This document shows, piece after piece, positions 1 through 9,046 of a stretch of 33,383 nt of DNA. The stretch is from CAJBIL01 sp044359525 (lineage in GTDB: Bacteria > Pseudomonadota > Gammaproteobacteria > Burkholderiales > Rhodocyclaceae). The translations under genes were made by a program, and so were the position numbers. Positions within the stretch are counted from its first letter, which is position 1; the number at the start of each line of letters is the position of its first letter. The notes beneath the pieces were generated by a model. That model had not been told where the DNA came from and made no database searches. It saw only the letters and a program-made list of their open reading frames with translations. The stretch lies in contig JBIKLY010000027.1 in NCBI GenBank assembly GCA_044359525.1, positions 1 through 33,383 of the forward strand, given 5' to 3'.

Positions 1-29
1 CATTAAAGATCCGGTAGAAAAAGAAGGAA

Positions 30-1109
30 TCAGCCGCCGGTCATCGACATGAAGCGGACCACCTGCGGCGAGTTCATCTGTTCGGTGAAATCGTGGCCTT
101 TGGCCTTGATGCCCATGGTGTGCATGATCGCCTGCAGCAGTGGGCCGTCGTCGTCCGGATGCTCACGCAGCAGGGGCAGAAGGCTGATCGCATCGTTGTT
201 GCCAAGGCAGGGGTAGAGCTCACCCTGAGCGGTGATGCGAACGCGATTGCAGCTGTCGCAGAAGTTGTGGCTGTGCGGCGAGATGAAGCCGACCCGCGTC
301 TGCGTACCGGGGATTCGCCAATAGCGTGCCGGGCCGCCGCTACTCTCGGTTGACGGGAGCAGGGTGAAGCGCGTCTGCAGGCGCTCGATCGCTTCCTCGC
401 TGCTGAAATAAGTGGCTTGGCGACCGTGGCCAATCTCGCCAAGCGGCATTTCTTCAATGAAGCTGATATCAATGCCCTTGTCGACGGCAAACTGAACGAG
501 ATCGATGAATTCGTCGTCGTTGCGGTCGCGCATCATGACGGTGTTGAGCTTGATGCGCGAGAAACCGGCGGCTTTCGCTGCGTCGATACCGCGCAGTACC
601 TTTGTGAGGTCACCGACGCGGGTGATTTCCTTGAAGCGGTCGGCACGCAAGGTGTCGAGGCTGATGTTGATACGCTTCACGCCGGCATCAATGAGTGGCT
701 GGGCAAAACGGTCAAGCTGCGAGCCGTTGGTCGTCATGACCAGCTCTTTCAGGCCTTCAAGGCGGGCGATCTGCTCCAGAAGCCAGACTGCATTGGGCCG
801 CACCAGTGGTTCGCCGCCGGTGATGCGTACCTTGGTGACACCCATGCCGACAAAGGTGCTGGCGATACGCAGGCATTCTTCCAGCGTCAACACCTGATTA
901 CGTGGCAGAAAAGTCATTTCCTCGGCCATGCAGTAGGTGCAGCGGAAGTCGCAACGGTCGGTAATCGACAGCCGGATATAGGTGACATGGCGTCCGTACT
1001 TGTCCACCAGCGTGCCGTCGGCATGTGAGGAAGTAGCCACCGTGCTTGTCGGCACAAAGCCGGCGAGAGACGACGGCAGAGTTTCAGGCTTCAACGATTC
1101 ATTACGCAT
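30..1109 (-). CDS. moaA: GTP 3',8-cyclase MoaA (molybdenum cofactor biosynthesis)
   Basis: Radical-SAM enzyme that, with MoaC, turns GTP into cyclic pyranopterin monophosphate, the first step of molybdenum cofactor synthesis in the cytoplasm. The 359-residue product has the N-terminal 4Fe-4S motif CxxxCxxC (C53, C57, C60), the SAM-binding GGEP at 98-101, the second cluster ligands C284, C287 and C301, and the C-terminal Gly-Gly expected of MoaA. The frame stays open another 42 codons upstream, but that extension has no MoaA character. I chose the ATG at 1109, which leaves a normal MoaA N-terminus about 35 residues before the DKYGR motif. An AAGG lies about 10 bases before that ATG. No other molybdenum gene is seen in the window; the downstream side is cut by the window edge. 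Confidence 0.95.
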   Translation of the reverse strand: MRNESLKPETLPSSLAGFVPTSTVATSSHADGTLVDKYGRHVTYIRLSITDRCDFRCTYCMAEEMTFLPRNQVLTLEECLRIASTFVGMGVTKVRITGGEPLVRPNAVWLLEQIARLEGLKELVMTTNGSQLDRFAQPLIDAGVKRINISLDTLRADRFKEITRVGDLTKVLRGIDAAKAAGFSRIKLNTVMMRDRNDDEFIDLVQFAVDKGIDISFIEEMPLGEIGHGRQATYFSSEEAIERLQTRFTLLPSTESSGGPARYWRIPGTQTRVGFISPHSHNFCDSCNRVRITAQGELYPCLGNNDAISLLPLLREHPDDDGPLLQAIMHTMGIKAKGHDFTEQMNSPQVVRFMSMTGG

Positions 1110-1172
1110 GGAGTAAATGCCTTGCGGGGGGCGGCCGGAGCACCGGTCAGAATAAGAAGGGGTTGGTTCCTG

Positions 1173-1178
1173 ATTATA
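1173..1178 (-). promoter_or_regulatory. Possible -10 element of the moaA promoter
   Basis: A perfect TATAAT lies on the minus strand about 64 bases upstream of the chosen moaA start. A start of transcription near 1166 would give a leader of about 57 bases. No good -35 hexamer is found at 16-18 bases spacing, so this rests on the -10 alone. Confidence 0.35.
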
Positions 1179-1366
1179 GCGAACTTGCCTACGAATTGAG
1201 TCAGAACGTCGCTGGAGCTCGCTGGAGGCTGCCAACGGGCAGCGGTCATCGAGGCGGCAATGTGCGGTCTTGCCGAAGCGCCTGTTTGCATGCTCATGGC
1301 TGTGTCATGCACTTTGCTTTAGAATCATCTGCATCGTTCGCCCCGAATCCTGATTATTGATGAGCC

Positions 1367-1849
1367 ATGCCAAACGTGATGCGGAATATTTTCGACACAA
1401 GCCACTTGCCAAAACACTTGAGCGAGCTGAAAAAAATGTCGCTGTTCGTCGAGTTGACGGCACGCGAGATCAAGATCGTTCACGGCTTCATGCACGAGCG
1501 AAAATACCTCAAGGATGAGGTGGTTTTTGACGAAGGCGAGGACGGGCAGGCGATTTACATCATCCTTGAGGGCAAGGTTCTGATCTGTCACCAGGGCCAG
1601 GCCGAGAAGCCGATTGCGACACTGGAGAGCGGTAACTTCTTCGGCGAACTGGCCTTGCTGGATAGTGCGCCGCGCGCGGCACAGGCACGCGCCGCTGACA
1701 ATTGCACGCTCGCGGTCTTTTTTCGCGGCGATTTCCTGAGCCTGATGGTGTCGCACGCGCTGATTGCCTCAAAAATCGCCTTGCAGCTTGCCCGTCACCT
1801 GGGGGTACGTCTGCGCACCGTCGTGCGCAGCGACCTGGGACCGCTATGA
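1367..1849 (+). CDS. Stand-alone cyclic-nucleotide-binding domain protein
   Basis: A 160-residue protein made of little more than one cyclic-nucleotide-binding (CAP_ED) domain, roughly residues 25-145. The phosphate-binding cassette is intact: FFGELALL at 91-98 with the ribose-contacting Glu94, and PRAA at 102-105 with the phosphate-contacting Arg103. It should therefore be able to bind cAMP, cGMP or a similar nucleotide, but the ligand is not shown. There is no room for a helix-turn-helix, so it is not a CRP/FNR-type regulator. Its stop overlaps the start of the next gene (ATGA, 1846-1849), which suggests translational coupling to that membrane protein. An in-frame ATG at 1379 is an alternative start; neither has a clear ribosome-binding site. 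Partner and role are unknown. Confidence 0.85.
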   Translation: MPNVMRNIFDTSHLPKHLSELKKMSLFVELTAREIKIVHGFMHERKYLKDEVVFDEGEDGQAIYIILEGKVLICHQGQAEKPIATLESGNFFGELALLDSAPRAAQARAADNCTLAVFFRGDFLSLMVSHALIASKIALQLARHLGVRLRTVVRSDLGPL

Positions 1850-2967
1850 GAGAGGCGCGCTACCGTAGCGGGCCGCTCGTCTGGTGCGCGATTCTTGCCG
1901 CAACCTGTCTGCTGCTCTTCCTTTTCCAGAAAATTCTCTGGCTGGTCGTGCCATTTCTGTTCGGTTTGATCATCTATTACCTTCTGTATCCGCTGCAGCA
2001 GCGGCTGGTACTCGGTGGCATGTCACGCGACGCCTCAGCCGCACTGGTCAGTGGTGCGGCTTTTTCGCTGGCCGCTGGCGGGGTGGTGTTGATGTTCCCC
2101 TGGGTCTCCTCGCACCTCGTCTCGTGGCAGGAGTCGGCGACGCGTTATATCGAGGGGGGGCTGCTTTTTATTGCCGAAACGCTGGCCTGGGTGGAGAAGA
2201 GCTATTCGCTTGCCGCCAAGGCGCATTTGAGCGAACAGCTGACGCATCAGATCAGCACGCTGGGTGACAAGCTGGCCGGTACCTACCTTACCGACGCGGC
2301 CCTGACCACCGCCGCCTGGCTGCCTTCGATGCTGCTGGCGCCGTTTCTGGCATTTTTCTTTTTGCGTGATGGCTGGCGCTTCAAGAAGTTTTTGAGCCGG
2401 GCGGTTCCCAACGCTTTTTTTGAGCGAACGCTCTATTTGCTTGACCAGGTTGATCACACCGCAAGGCAGTATTTTCAGGGGTTGATCAAGCTGACTGTGC
2501 TTGACACCCTGTGCCTTGCTGTCGGACTGTGGCTGATTGGCGTATCCGCCCCGTTTTTGCTTGGCCTGGTGACGGCGGTGCTGGCCTGGGTGCCTTACAT
2601 CGGGTCGATTCTTGGGTGTTTGCTGGTGGTTCTCGTGGCCGCTACCGACTACCCGGGGGATCCGCTGGTGGCCTACAGCGCCATCGGGCTGTTTATCTGG
2701 GTGCGCCTGCTTGACGACTTCTTTTTCATGCCGCTGACGATCGGGCGCAGCCTGAAACTGCACCCGCTGCTTACGGTCGTGATGATTTTTGTCGGTGGTG
2801 CCGTCGCAGGCGTGGCTGGCTTGATGCTGGTGTTGCCATTACTCGGGGTGGTCATGGTCCTTGGTGAAACCATCGGTGAAATCGTCACCGACCCGCGTTT
2901 ACGTGCCCGCCATGCTTTTGCCAAGCATCTGCGGCACCGTCAGGTGACGCGTGATCTGCAGTTGTAG
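1846..2967 (+). CDS. AI-2E transporter / PerM family membrane protein
   Basis: A 373-residue polytopic inner-membrane protein of the AI-2E transporter family (formerly UPF0118, the PerM/YdiK/TqsA group). Hydrophobic segments lie near residues 10-50, 60-85 and 150-175, and several more fill the C-terminal half, as usual in this family: a long soluble stretch between the third and fourth segments, then a cluster of helices. Members include autoinducer-2 exporters and ion antiporters, so the substrate cannot be named. The frame is open for 48 codons further upstream, inside the cyclic-nucleotide gene, but the ATG at 1846 gives the normal N-terminus and makes a four-base overlap with that gene. 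It converges on yecA with only 17 bases between stops. Confidence 0.85.
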   Translation: MREARYRSGPLVWCAILAATCLLLFLFQKILWLVVPFLFGLIIYYLLYPLQQRLVLGGMSRDASAALVSGAAFSLAAGGVVLMFPWVSSHLVSWQESATRYIEGGLLFIAETLAWVEKSYSLAAKAHLSEQLTHQISTLGDKLAGTYLTDAALTTAAWLPSMLLAPFLAFFFLRDGWRFKKFLSRAVPNAFFERTLYLLDQVDHTARQYFQGLIKLTVLDTLCLAVGLWLIGVSAPFLLGLVTAVLAWVPYIGSILGCLLVVLVAATDYPGDPLVAYSAIGLFIWVRLLDDFFFMPLTIGRSLKLHPLLTVVMIFVGGAVAGVAGLMLVLPLLGVVMVLGETIGEIVTDPRLRARHAFAKHLRHRQVTRDLQL

Positions 2968-2984
2968 CTTATTCACAGCGTCCT

Positions 2985-3695
2985 CTAATCAGCCCCGCAA
3001 CACTGCTTGAACTTCTTCCCGCTGCCACACGGGCAAGGGTCATTCCGGCCGACCTTCGGGTCTTCGCGGCGGATGGTTTTGGTGCCGCGTTTGGCCGCCC
3101 AGAAGCGGTAAATGTCGGCGATGGTTTGCGGTAGATCTTCTTCGCAGTCATTTTCCATCTGTTCGCGCTCTTCGCCTTCCGGCCACTCTTCGCCGTGTTC
3201 GCGGGCGGCGGCTTCGGCTTCGCCGGTGAGCAGCATCAAGGGGAAGAGGCGTTCGTCGAGGTAGGTAATTTCCTCGCTGTCTTCCTTGCCTTCTTCTTCG
3301 CCGAGGGCTTCGAACCAGTCTTCTTCGGCTGCATCGACGCCATGCAGGTAGGCCTGGCACCACGGAACGTAGTCGCTGGGCCCGTCTTCCGTGTCGTCCT
3401 TGGCGTAGAGCAGCAATACGGGCGGTTCGCCGCGCGCCAACTCGGCTTCGAGTACGGCGGCAAAACGACGCAGCAGTTCGGCGGCTTTGCGGCCGTTTTC
3501 GGTATCGAGTACTTCTTCGCTGCCGAGGGTATCCGCCAGCCACTCTTCTTCAGGGATCGGCTGCGGGCCGGAGAGGGCTGCGCACAGATAGCCCTGAATC
3601 TCGTCGAGGCGCATGGCTTCGGGCAGAGACGGATCGTCGAGCAGTGTTTCGAGGCGGTCAAGCTGGTTGTCGGGGAGTTGTGCCTGGACGGTCAT
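2985..3695 (-). CDS. YecA/UPF0149 family protein with C-terminal SEC-C zinc motif
   Basis: A 236-residue, very acidic protein. The N-terminal two thirds match the UPF0149 (YgfB/YecA) type, with the LDEIQGYLCA segment near residues 30-40. The C-terminus ends in a SEC-C zinc-binding motif (CPCGSGKKFKQCC), the same metal motif found at the end of SecA. Related proteins have been linked to ribosome or SecA-associated targeting, but a function is not established here. The open frame extends 16 codons upstream into the end of queF; I chose the ATG at 3695 because GAGG sits about 7-8 bases before it. Four bases separate it from the queF stop, so the two are probably co-transcribed. Confidence 0.85.
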   Translation of the reverse strand: MTVQAQLPDNQLDRLETLLDDPSLPEAMRLDEIQGYLCAALSGPQPIPEEEWLADTLGSEEVLDTENGRKAAELLRRFAAVLEAELARGEPPVLLLYAKDDTEDGPSDYVPWCQAYLHGVDAAEEDWFEALGEEEGKEDSEEITYLDERLFPLMLLTGEAEAAAREHGEEWPEGEEREQMENDCEEDLPQTIADIYRFWAAKRGTKTIRREDPKVGRNDPCPCGSGKKFKQCCGAD

Positions 3696-3699
3696 GATT

Positions 3700-4119
3700 T
3701 CAGCCTCGGGTGTTTGATTGCGTGTCAAAGGTGGATAAATCAACCGCAGGCGCGGGCTTCCAGCCTTTTTTGCGGTGTTCGGCGACGACGTTGGTGAATA
3801 TTCCGCCGCGTACGTAGAACTTGGCGGTAAGCCGCATGTAGCGGGGCTTGGTGGCTTTCACCAGGTCATCAAGGATGCGATTGGTGACATCTTCGTGAAA
3901 GCAGCCTTCATTCCGGAAAGACCACATGTAGAGCTTGAGGCTTTTTAGTTCGACACAGGCTTTCTCGGGAATGTAGTCGAGAATCAGCGTGGCAAAGTCC
4001 GGCTGGCCGGTTTTCGGGCAGAGACAGGTGAATTCGGGGATTTCCATGTGAATGTGGAAATCCCGCTGCGGTGCGGGATTTGGGAAAGTTTCAAGGCTTT
4101 TGGCGGGCTGTGTGGTCAT
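3700..4119 (-). CDS. queF: NADPH-dependent 7-cyano-7-deazaguanine reductase (preQ0 reductase)
   Basis: Reduces the nitrile of preQ0 to the amine preQ1 in queuosine tRNA modification. The 139-residue length fits the short, single-domain type (as in Bacillus QueF) rather than the long two-domain enterobacterial type. Visible family marks are the catalytic cysteine in FTCLCPKTGQPDF (residues about 30-42), the QueF motif ELKSLKLY near residue 58, and FRNEGCFHE just after it, which carries the substrate-binding Glu and His. The ORF is open 39 codons further upstream but that part has no family character, so I use the ATG at 4119. A minus-strand TATAAT lies 41-46 bases upstream. It is followed at once by the YecA-like gene. 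Confidence 0.95.
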   Translation of the reverse strand: MTTQPAKSLETFPNPAPQRDFHIHMEIPEFTCLCPKTGQPDFATLILDYIPEKACVELKSLKLYMWSFRNEGCFHEDVTNRILDDLVKATKPRYMRLTAKFYVRGGIFTNVVAEHRKKGWKPAPAVDLSTFDTQSNTRG

Positions 4120-4159
4120 TGTTGGTCCGGAGCAAAACGAATCGGGCTGGCAAAATGCT

Positions 4160-4165
4160 ATTATA
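4160..4165 (-). promoter_or_regulatory. Possible -10 element for queF-yecA
   Basis: A perfect TATAAT on the minus strand in the 128-base gap between queF and the divergent smc gene. Transcription from about 4153 would give a leader of roughly 34 bases to queF. No strong -35 is visible. The same bases read TATTATAGT on the plus strand and could also serve smc, so the direction is not certain. Confidence 0.4.
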
Positions 4166-4247
4166 GTCGCCCAATTTGACCAGTGCGGCGTCATACAAGG
4201 CTTACAAGGAATACTGCTGCCGCTTCTGAGCGCCACAATCCAACTTC

Positions 4248-7200
4248 ATGCGTCTGACCAAGCTAAAACTCGCCGGCTTCAAATCTTTCGTCGATCCGAC
4301 CACCATTGCCCTGCCGGGGCAGCTGGTTGGCGTGGTCGGACCGAATGGCTGCGGCAAATCCAACGTGATGGATGCCGTGCGCTGGGTGCTCGGCGAATCG
4401 AAAGCCTCCGAGCTGCGCGGCGAATCGATGCAGGACGTGATCTTCAATGGTTCAGGGACGCGCAAGCCGGTATCGCGCGCCGCCGTCGAACTGGTGTTTG
4501 ATAATTCGCTGGGCCGCATCGCCGGCCAGTGGTCGCAATACGCCGAACTGTCGGTCAAGCGGCTGCTCACCCGCACCGGGCAGTCCGAGTACTACATCAA
4601 CAACCTGCACGTCCGGCGCAAGGACATCACCGACCTGTTTCTCGGTACCGGCCTCGGGCCACGCGCTTACGCCATCATCGGGCAGGGGACGATTTCGCGC
4701 ATCATCGAGGCCAAGCCCGATGAGTTGCGCGTGTTCCTTGAAGAAGCGGCAGGCGTCACCAAGTACAAGGAACGGCGCAAGGAAACTGAAAGCCGCATCG
4801 CCGATACGCGAGAGAATCTGACGCGCGTTGAGGATATCCGTCTCGAACTCGGTTCGCAGATGGAACGCCTTGAAGCGCAAGCCGCCGTTGCCCGCCAGTA
4901 TCGTGAATACAACGACGACCTGACACGCAAGCGGCAACTGCTCTGGCTGTTGCGGCGCAACGATGCACAGACCGAGCGTGAGCGTCTGCAACGTGAAGTC
5001 GAGCGTGCGGCGATTGATCTCGAAGCGCAGACGGCGGCGTTGCGTGAAACCGAGGCCCGCCTTGAAGAGGCGCGCGAAGGCCACTTTGCGTCGAGCGACG
5101 GCCTGCACAGCGCACAGAGCGATCTATTCACCGCCAACGCCGAGGTGGCCCGGCTGGAAGCCGAGATTCGCCACCGGCGCGAGTCGCAGCGCGAATATGA
5201 AAGCCGGCTGGAGCAGTTGACCGAGGACCGGGTGCATTGGCAGGAGCAGGCCGAAAAACTGGTTACCGATGATGCCCGCTGGCGGACGCTCCTGGCGCTT
5301 GCCGACGATCGTGTCGAACAGAGCGAAATGCGTCTTGAAGCGCAGCAGGAGCGCTTGCCGCTGGCTGAGGAGGAGCATGCCAAAGCGCAGGAAGAGGTCA
5401 ATCGCCAGCGCATCGAGATTGCCCAGGCCGATCAGCGCCTGCAGGTTGAGCAGACGAATCGTGCGCACGCGCAGCGCTCGCTGCAGACCATCGCCGGGCG
5501 ACGCGAACGTTTGGCACAGGAGCGTGAAGCACTGCCGGTGCCCGATCATGCCGAATTCGAATTCAAGCAGGAAGAACTCGCTGCACTGCGCGAGCGGATC
5601 GCTGAGGCGCAGGAGCAGCAGCGCGTTCAGCAACAGGAATTACCGCAGTTCGAGCAGCAGCGGCGCGACGTGTTGGCCGAAGTACAGCACGCACAGAAGG
5701 AGCGTGCCGAGGCGCATGCGCGGCGCGCAGCGCTGGAGCAACTGCAGAAACGTGTTCAGGACGATGGCAAGCTGGGCGACTGGTTGCACCGGCATCGTCT
5801 TGATCACCGCCAGCCGCTTTGGAAATCGCTGCACGTTGAAGCCGGCTGGGAAGATGCCGTCGAAGCCCTGTTGCGCGAGCGCTTGGGTGCGCTCACCGCT
5901 GATGGCGCGGATGCCGCGTGGAGCAAGGATCGGCCGGGCAAGAAGCTGACCCTGCTGCTGCCGGTTGAAGGTCCGGTGGCGAGCAGCGGCGCCGATCATC
6001 TGCTGGCGCGCATTCGTTGCGACGATGCGAAGCTGGCCGCCATCCTTGCCGACTGGCTGGGCGAGGTACTGACTGCGCCTACCCTGTCTGCCGCACTGGC
6101 GCTTCGCGCGGAACTGTCGGCAACCGCGTGCTGCGTGACGCCGGGGGGCGATATCGTCAGCCGGCAGAGCGTTACCCTGTTTGCGCCGGATGCCGGTGAA
6201 CACGGCTTGCTTGAGCGGCAACGCGAGATCGAAGAGCTGGCCGGGCTGATCGAACAGCGCGAGGAAATGGTCGAAGAAGCGCAAGCCAAGCTGCTGGCCG
6301 TTGAGGCACGCATGGTTGATGCGCAAAATGCCTTGCAGGAAGCGCGCAAGCATCTCGATGACCTGCAAAACCGGGCGCATGCAATTCAGGTTGAAACACT
6401 GAAGATTTCGCAGGCGCTCGACCGCTTTCGCGAGCGACAGGCGCAGATTGACGACAGCCTGGCCGAGATGGCGGCCGAGGAGGAGGGCGAAAGTGAGCGT
6501 CTGTTCATTGCCGATGAAGCGATTGAGGTGCAGCGCGAGCAGCTCATGCAGTTGCAGACTGTCATGTCGGGCGCAAAAGCGCGTTTTGAACAGACCGAAC
6601 GGGCGCTGCGTGACGAGCGTGAACAGGTCAATGGCGTTGAGCGCGAGTTGCGCGAGGCGCAGTTCTCTCAGCGTGAGTGCCGCAACAAGCTCGAAGAAAT
6701 TCTGGCCAATCGCAACCTGGCAACCAAGCAGCTTGAACGGATTGTCGAAGAGCTGGCGCGCTGCGCCGATAACGCCGGCGCCATGCAGGCCGAGGATCTG
6801 GAACCAAAACTGCAGGAAGCGCTCGATCACCGCGTAGCCCGCGAGCACGCTCTGGCGAGTACGCGCGATGCCCTGGAAGCTGCAACAAACGGCCTGCGCG
6901 CGCTGGAAGAGCAGCGCCTGAAGGTTGAGCAGAGTCTCAACCCGCTGCGCGACCGGATCGGTGAGCTGAAACTCAAGGAGCAGGCTGCCAGTCTTAATTT
7001 CGATCAGCTCGCGCTGCAGCTTAACGAAGTGCAGGCCGATGAACAGGCGCTGGCCAGTGAGCTGGCAGGTGCGCGGGTCGGCCCGCTGCAAAGCGGGATT
7101 ACGGCCCTGCAACGCTCGATTGAAGCGCTCGGCGCGGTCAATCTCGCGGCGCTCGAAGAACTCGATTCAGCGCGTGAGCGTAAAGGCTATCTCGACGCAC

Positions 7201-7748
7201 AATCGGAAGATCTGACGCAGGCGATGGAGACACTGGAAAACGCCATCCGCCGCATTGACCGGGAAACGCGCGATCTCCTGCAAGCAACCTACGACTCGGT
7301 CAATCGCAGTTTTGGCGAGCTTTTCCCGATTCTCTTTGGCGGCGGCGAAGCGCGACTGATCATGACCGGCGACGAGATTCTCGACTCCGGCGTGCAGGTC
7401 ATGGCGCAGCCACCGGGCAAAAAGAACTCGACGATTCATCTGCTGTCTGGCGGTGAGAAGGCGTTGACCGCGATTGCGCTGGTGTTTTCGATGTTCCAGC
7501 TTAACCCGGCGCCTTTCTGTCTGCTTGACGAAGTCGACGCGCCGCTGGACGATACCAACACCGAGCGCTTCTGCTCGATGGTGCAGCGCATGTCGGTCAA
7601 CACACAGTTTCTGTTTATCAGCCACAACAAGATTGCGATGGAAATGGCGCAGCAGCTGGTCGGTGTGACAATGCAGGAATCCGGCGTCTCGCGCATCGTC
7701 GAAGTCGATATGGAAGAAGCTCTGCGCATGCGCGAGCAAATCGTTTAG
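4248..7748 (+). CDS. smc: Chromosome segregation protein SMC
   Basis: Condensin ATPase that compacts and helps separate the chromosome. The 1166-residue protein has the full SMC layout: Walker A (GPNGCGKS, residues 31-38), the Q-loop region, a coiled coil rich in Glu, Arg, Gln and Ala from about 165 to 500, a hinge at about 505-640, a second coiled coil to about 1000, then the ABC signature LSGGEK near 1064 and Walker B (CLLDEVDAP) near 1090. The start at 4248 gives the canonical first residues (MRLTKLKLAGFKSF); no clear Shine-Dalgarno precedes it. Presence of SMC rather than MukB agrees with a betaproteobacterium. Eight bases separate it from zipA. No scpA or scpB is in the window. Confidence 0.97.
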   Translation: MRLTKLKLAGFKSFVDPTTIALPGQLVGVVGPNGCGKSNVMDAVRWVLGESKASELRGESMQDVIFNGSGTRKPVSRAAVELVFDNSLGRIAGQWSQYAELSVKRLLTRTGQSEYYINNLHVRRKDITDLFLGTGLGPRAYAIIGQGTISRIIEAKPDELRVFLEEAAGVTKYKERRKETESRIADTRENLTRVEDIRLELGSQMERLEAQAAVARQYREYNDDLTRKRQLLWLLRRNDAQTERERLQREVERAAIDLEAQTAALRETEARLEEAREGHFASSDGLHSAQSDLFTANAEVARLEAEIRHRRESQREYESRLEQLTEDRVHWQEQAEKLVTDDARWRTLLALADDRVEQSEMRLEAQQERLPLAEEEHAKAQEEVNRQRIEIAQADQRLQVEQTNRAHAQRSLQTIAGRRERLAQEREALPVPDHAEFEFKQEELAALRERIAEAQEQQRVQQQELPQFEQQRRDVLAEVQHAQKERAEAHARRAALEQLQKRVQDDGKLGDWLHRHRLDHRQPLWKSLHVEAGWEDAVEALLRERLGALTADGADAAWSKDRPGKKLTLLLPVEGPVASSGADHLLARIRCDDAKLAAILADWLGEVLTAPTLSAALALRAELSATACCVTPGGDIVSRQSVTLFAPDAGEHGLLERQREIEELAGLIEQREEMVEEAQAKLLAVEARMVDAQNALQEARKHLDDLQNRAHAIQVETLKISQALDRFRERQAQIDDSLAEMAAEEEGESERLFIADEAIEVQREQLMQLQTVMSGAKARFEQTERALRDEREQVNGVERELREAQFSQRECRNKLEEILANRNLATKQLERIVEELARCADNAGAMQAEDLEPKLQEALDHRVAREHALASTRDALEAATNGLRALEEQRLKVEQSLNPLRDRIGELKLKEQAASLNFDQLALQLNEVQADEQALASELAGARVGPLQSGITALQRSIEALGAVNLAALEELDSARERKGYLDAQSEDLTQAMETLENAIRRIDRETRDLLQATYDSVNRSFGELFPILFGGGEARLIMTGDEILDSGVQVMAQPPGKKNSTIHLLSGGEKALTAIALVFSMFQLNPAPFCLLDEVDAPLDDTNTERFCSMVQRMSVNTQFLFISHNKIAMEMAQQLVGVTMQESGVSRIVEVDMEEALRMREQIV

Positions 7749-7756
7749 GAATTGAT

Positions 7757-9037
7757 ATGACCGAACTGCAGATGGGCCTGATCGGCCTCGGCACCGCCGC
7801 AGTGGTTGGCGTAGTGGCCTACAATAAATGGCAGGAACGCCAGCACCGCAAGCTCGCCGAAAAAATGCTCGATGCGCAGCATGAGGATGTTTTGCTTGAT
7901 GCCGCGGCAAGTGGGCCGAGCGTAGATGCTTTTGTTGAAAATGAGGGAGAGGCCTTCGCTGTTTCATCGGAGAGCGCCAATTTGCCTGCGCATGCTGCTG
8001 ACGAGCGTATTGAGCCGGTGCTGCGTCTTGATCCACGACTGGAAGAGCCGGCTCAGCCGCGCGATGAGCCGCTTGCCCGTGAGGCTGCCCGTCAGTTTGC
8101 AGAATCAGCGGAGCCGGTCATTGCAACAGCACCGCAAAATGTCGAACCCGAGCCGATGCCGGTCGCGGCGCGCAGCGCAGACGATACGAAAGAAGCACGC
8201 GATAACGTTCAGCCGTTTCATCTGCTCTCGCCGGTAATCGACTACGTCGCATCCTTTGAGGCCGTCGAGCCGGCACCGGCCTATCAGATACTCGAATCAC
8301 AGCGAGATGTCCTGGCGCGCGTGCGCAAGCCGTTGCACTGGATCGGTTACAACGAGCGTTCGCGCGAGTGGGAACCGATTATTGATGACGGTGAGAGCGA
8401 ATACCGGCGCATCCGCATCGGCCTGCAACTGGTTGATCGCCATGGTCCGGCACGAGACAGCGATCTGTCGACCTTTCATATCGCCATGCAGGATTTGTCT
8501 GACGAATTGATGGCAATCGTGGATCTCCCGCCGCGCCAGCCGGCGCTGGAAACGGCGGCGCAACTCGATGAGTTTTGCGCCGGTGTCGACATTCAGATCG
8601 GCATCAATGTAATCAGCCAGGGCCAGGTATTCCCCGGTACAAAATTACGCGCGCTGGCCGAAGCGGCCGGTATGGCGATCGACGGTGAAGGGCGCTTTGT
8701 GCGCTGCGACGACGATGGCAAGGTTATGTATCTGCTGACCAATCATGAGTCGGCAGGTTTCTCGGTTGAGTCGATGAAAACCATGAGCACGCACGGCGTC
8801 ACCTTCCTGCTCGACGTGCCGCGTGTCTCGCACGGGGACCGGGTGTTCAACCAGATGCTTGATCTGGCGCGGCGATTTGCCGATGCGTTGCATGGTTCTC
8901 TGGTCGACGATAACCGGCGTCCGCTGTCGGAAGGTGCGCTTGAGCCGATCCGTCGTCAGGTCGCTCAGTATCAGGCCGCGATGGCTGCACGCAGCCTGCC
9001 GGCGGGCGGGCCGCTGGCACTGCGCCTGTTTTCCTGA
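7757..9037 (+). CDS. zipA: Cell division protein ZipA-like
   Basis: Membrane anchor that tethers FtsZ at the division site. The 426-residue product has a short N-terminal transmembrane segment (about residues 6-22, cytoplasmic C-terminus), a basic patch just after it, a long acidic and alanine/proline-rich linker to about residue 170, and a C-terminal globular part (about 285-420) that fits the ZipA FtsZ-binding domain. It is longer than the roughly 330 residues of E. coli ZipA, mostly in the linker. A ribosome-binding site AGGAA lies before the ATG. The position immediately before ligA is the same as in E. coli and supports the call; sequence similarity by eye is modest. Confidence 0.85.
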   Translation: MTELQMGLIGLGTAAVVGVVAYNKWQERQHRKLAEKMLDAQHEDVLLDAAASGPSVDAFVENEGEAFAVSSESANLPAHAADERIEPVLRLDPRLEEPAQPRDEPLAREAARQFAESAEPVIATAPQNVEPEPMPVAARSADDTKEARDNVQPFHLLSPVIDYVASFEAVEPAPAYQILESQRDVLARVRKPLHWIGYNERSREWEPIIDDGESEYRRIRIGLQLVDRHGPARDSDLSTFHIAMQDLSDELMAIVDLPPRQPALETAAQLDEFCAGVDIQIGINVISQGQVFPGTKLRALAEAAGMAIDGEGRFVRCDDDGKVMYLLTNHESAGFSVESMKTMSTHGVTFLLDVPRVSHGDRVFNQMLDLARRFADALHGSLVDDNRRPLSEGALEPIRRQVAQYQAAMAARSLPAGGPLALRLFS

Positions 9038-9046
9038 TTCTGCGGG

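Noticed and set aside
1..29. Possible start of another minus-strand gene downstream of moaA (ATG at 3-1)
   Set aside because: Only the start codon would lie in the window, so nothing can be supported.
417..1028. Long plus-strand open frame opposite moaA
   Set aside because: Antisense shadow of a well-conserved radical-SAM gene; no family resemblance, no ribosome-binding site.
1297..1325. Possible plus-strand promoter before the cyclic-nucleotide gene (TAGAAT at 1320-1325)
   Set aside because: The -10 is fair but no acceptable -35 is found at 16-18 bases spacing.
5640..7112. Minus-strand open frame of 490 codons inside smc
   Set aside because: Lies opposite the SMC coiled coil; G+C-rich coding DNA often leaves long antisense frames. 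The product shows no recognisable domain.
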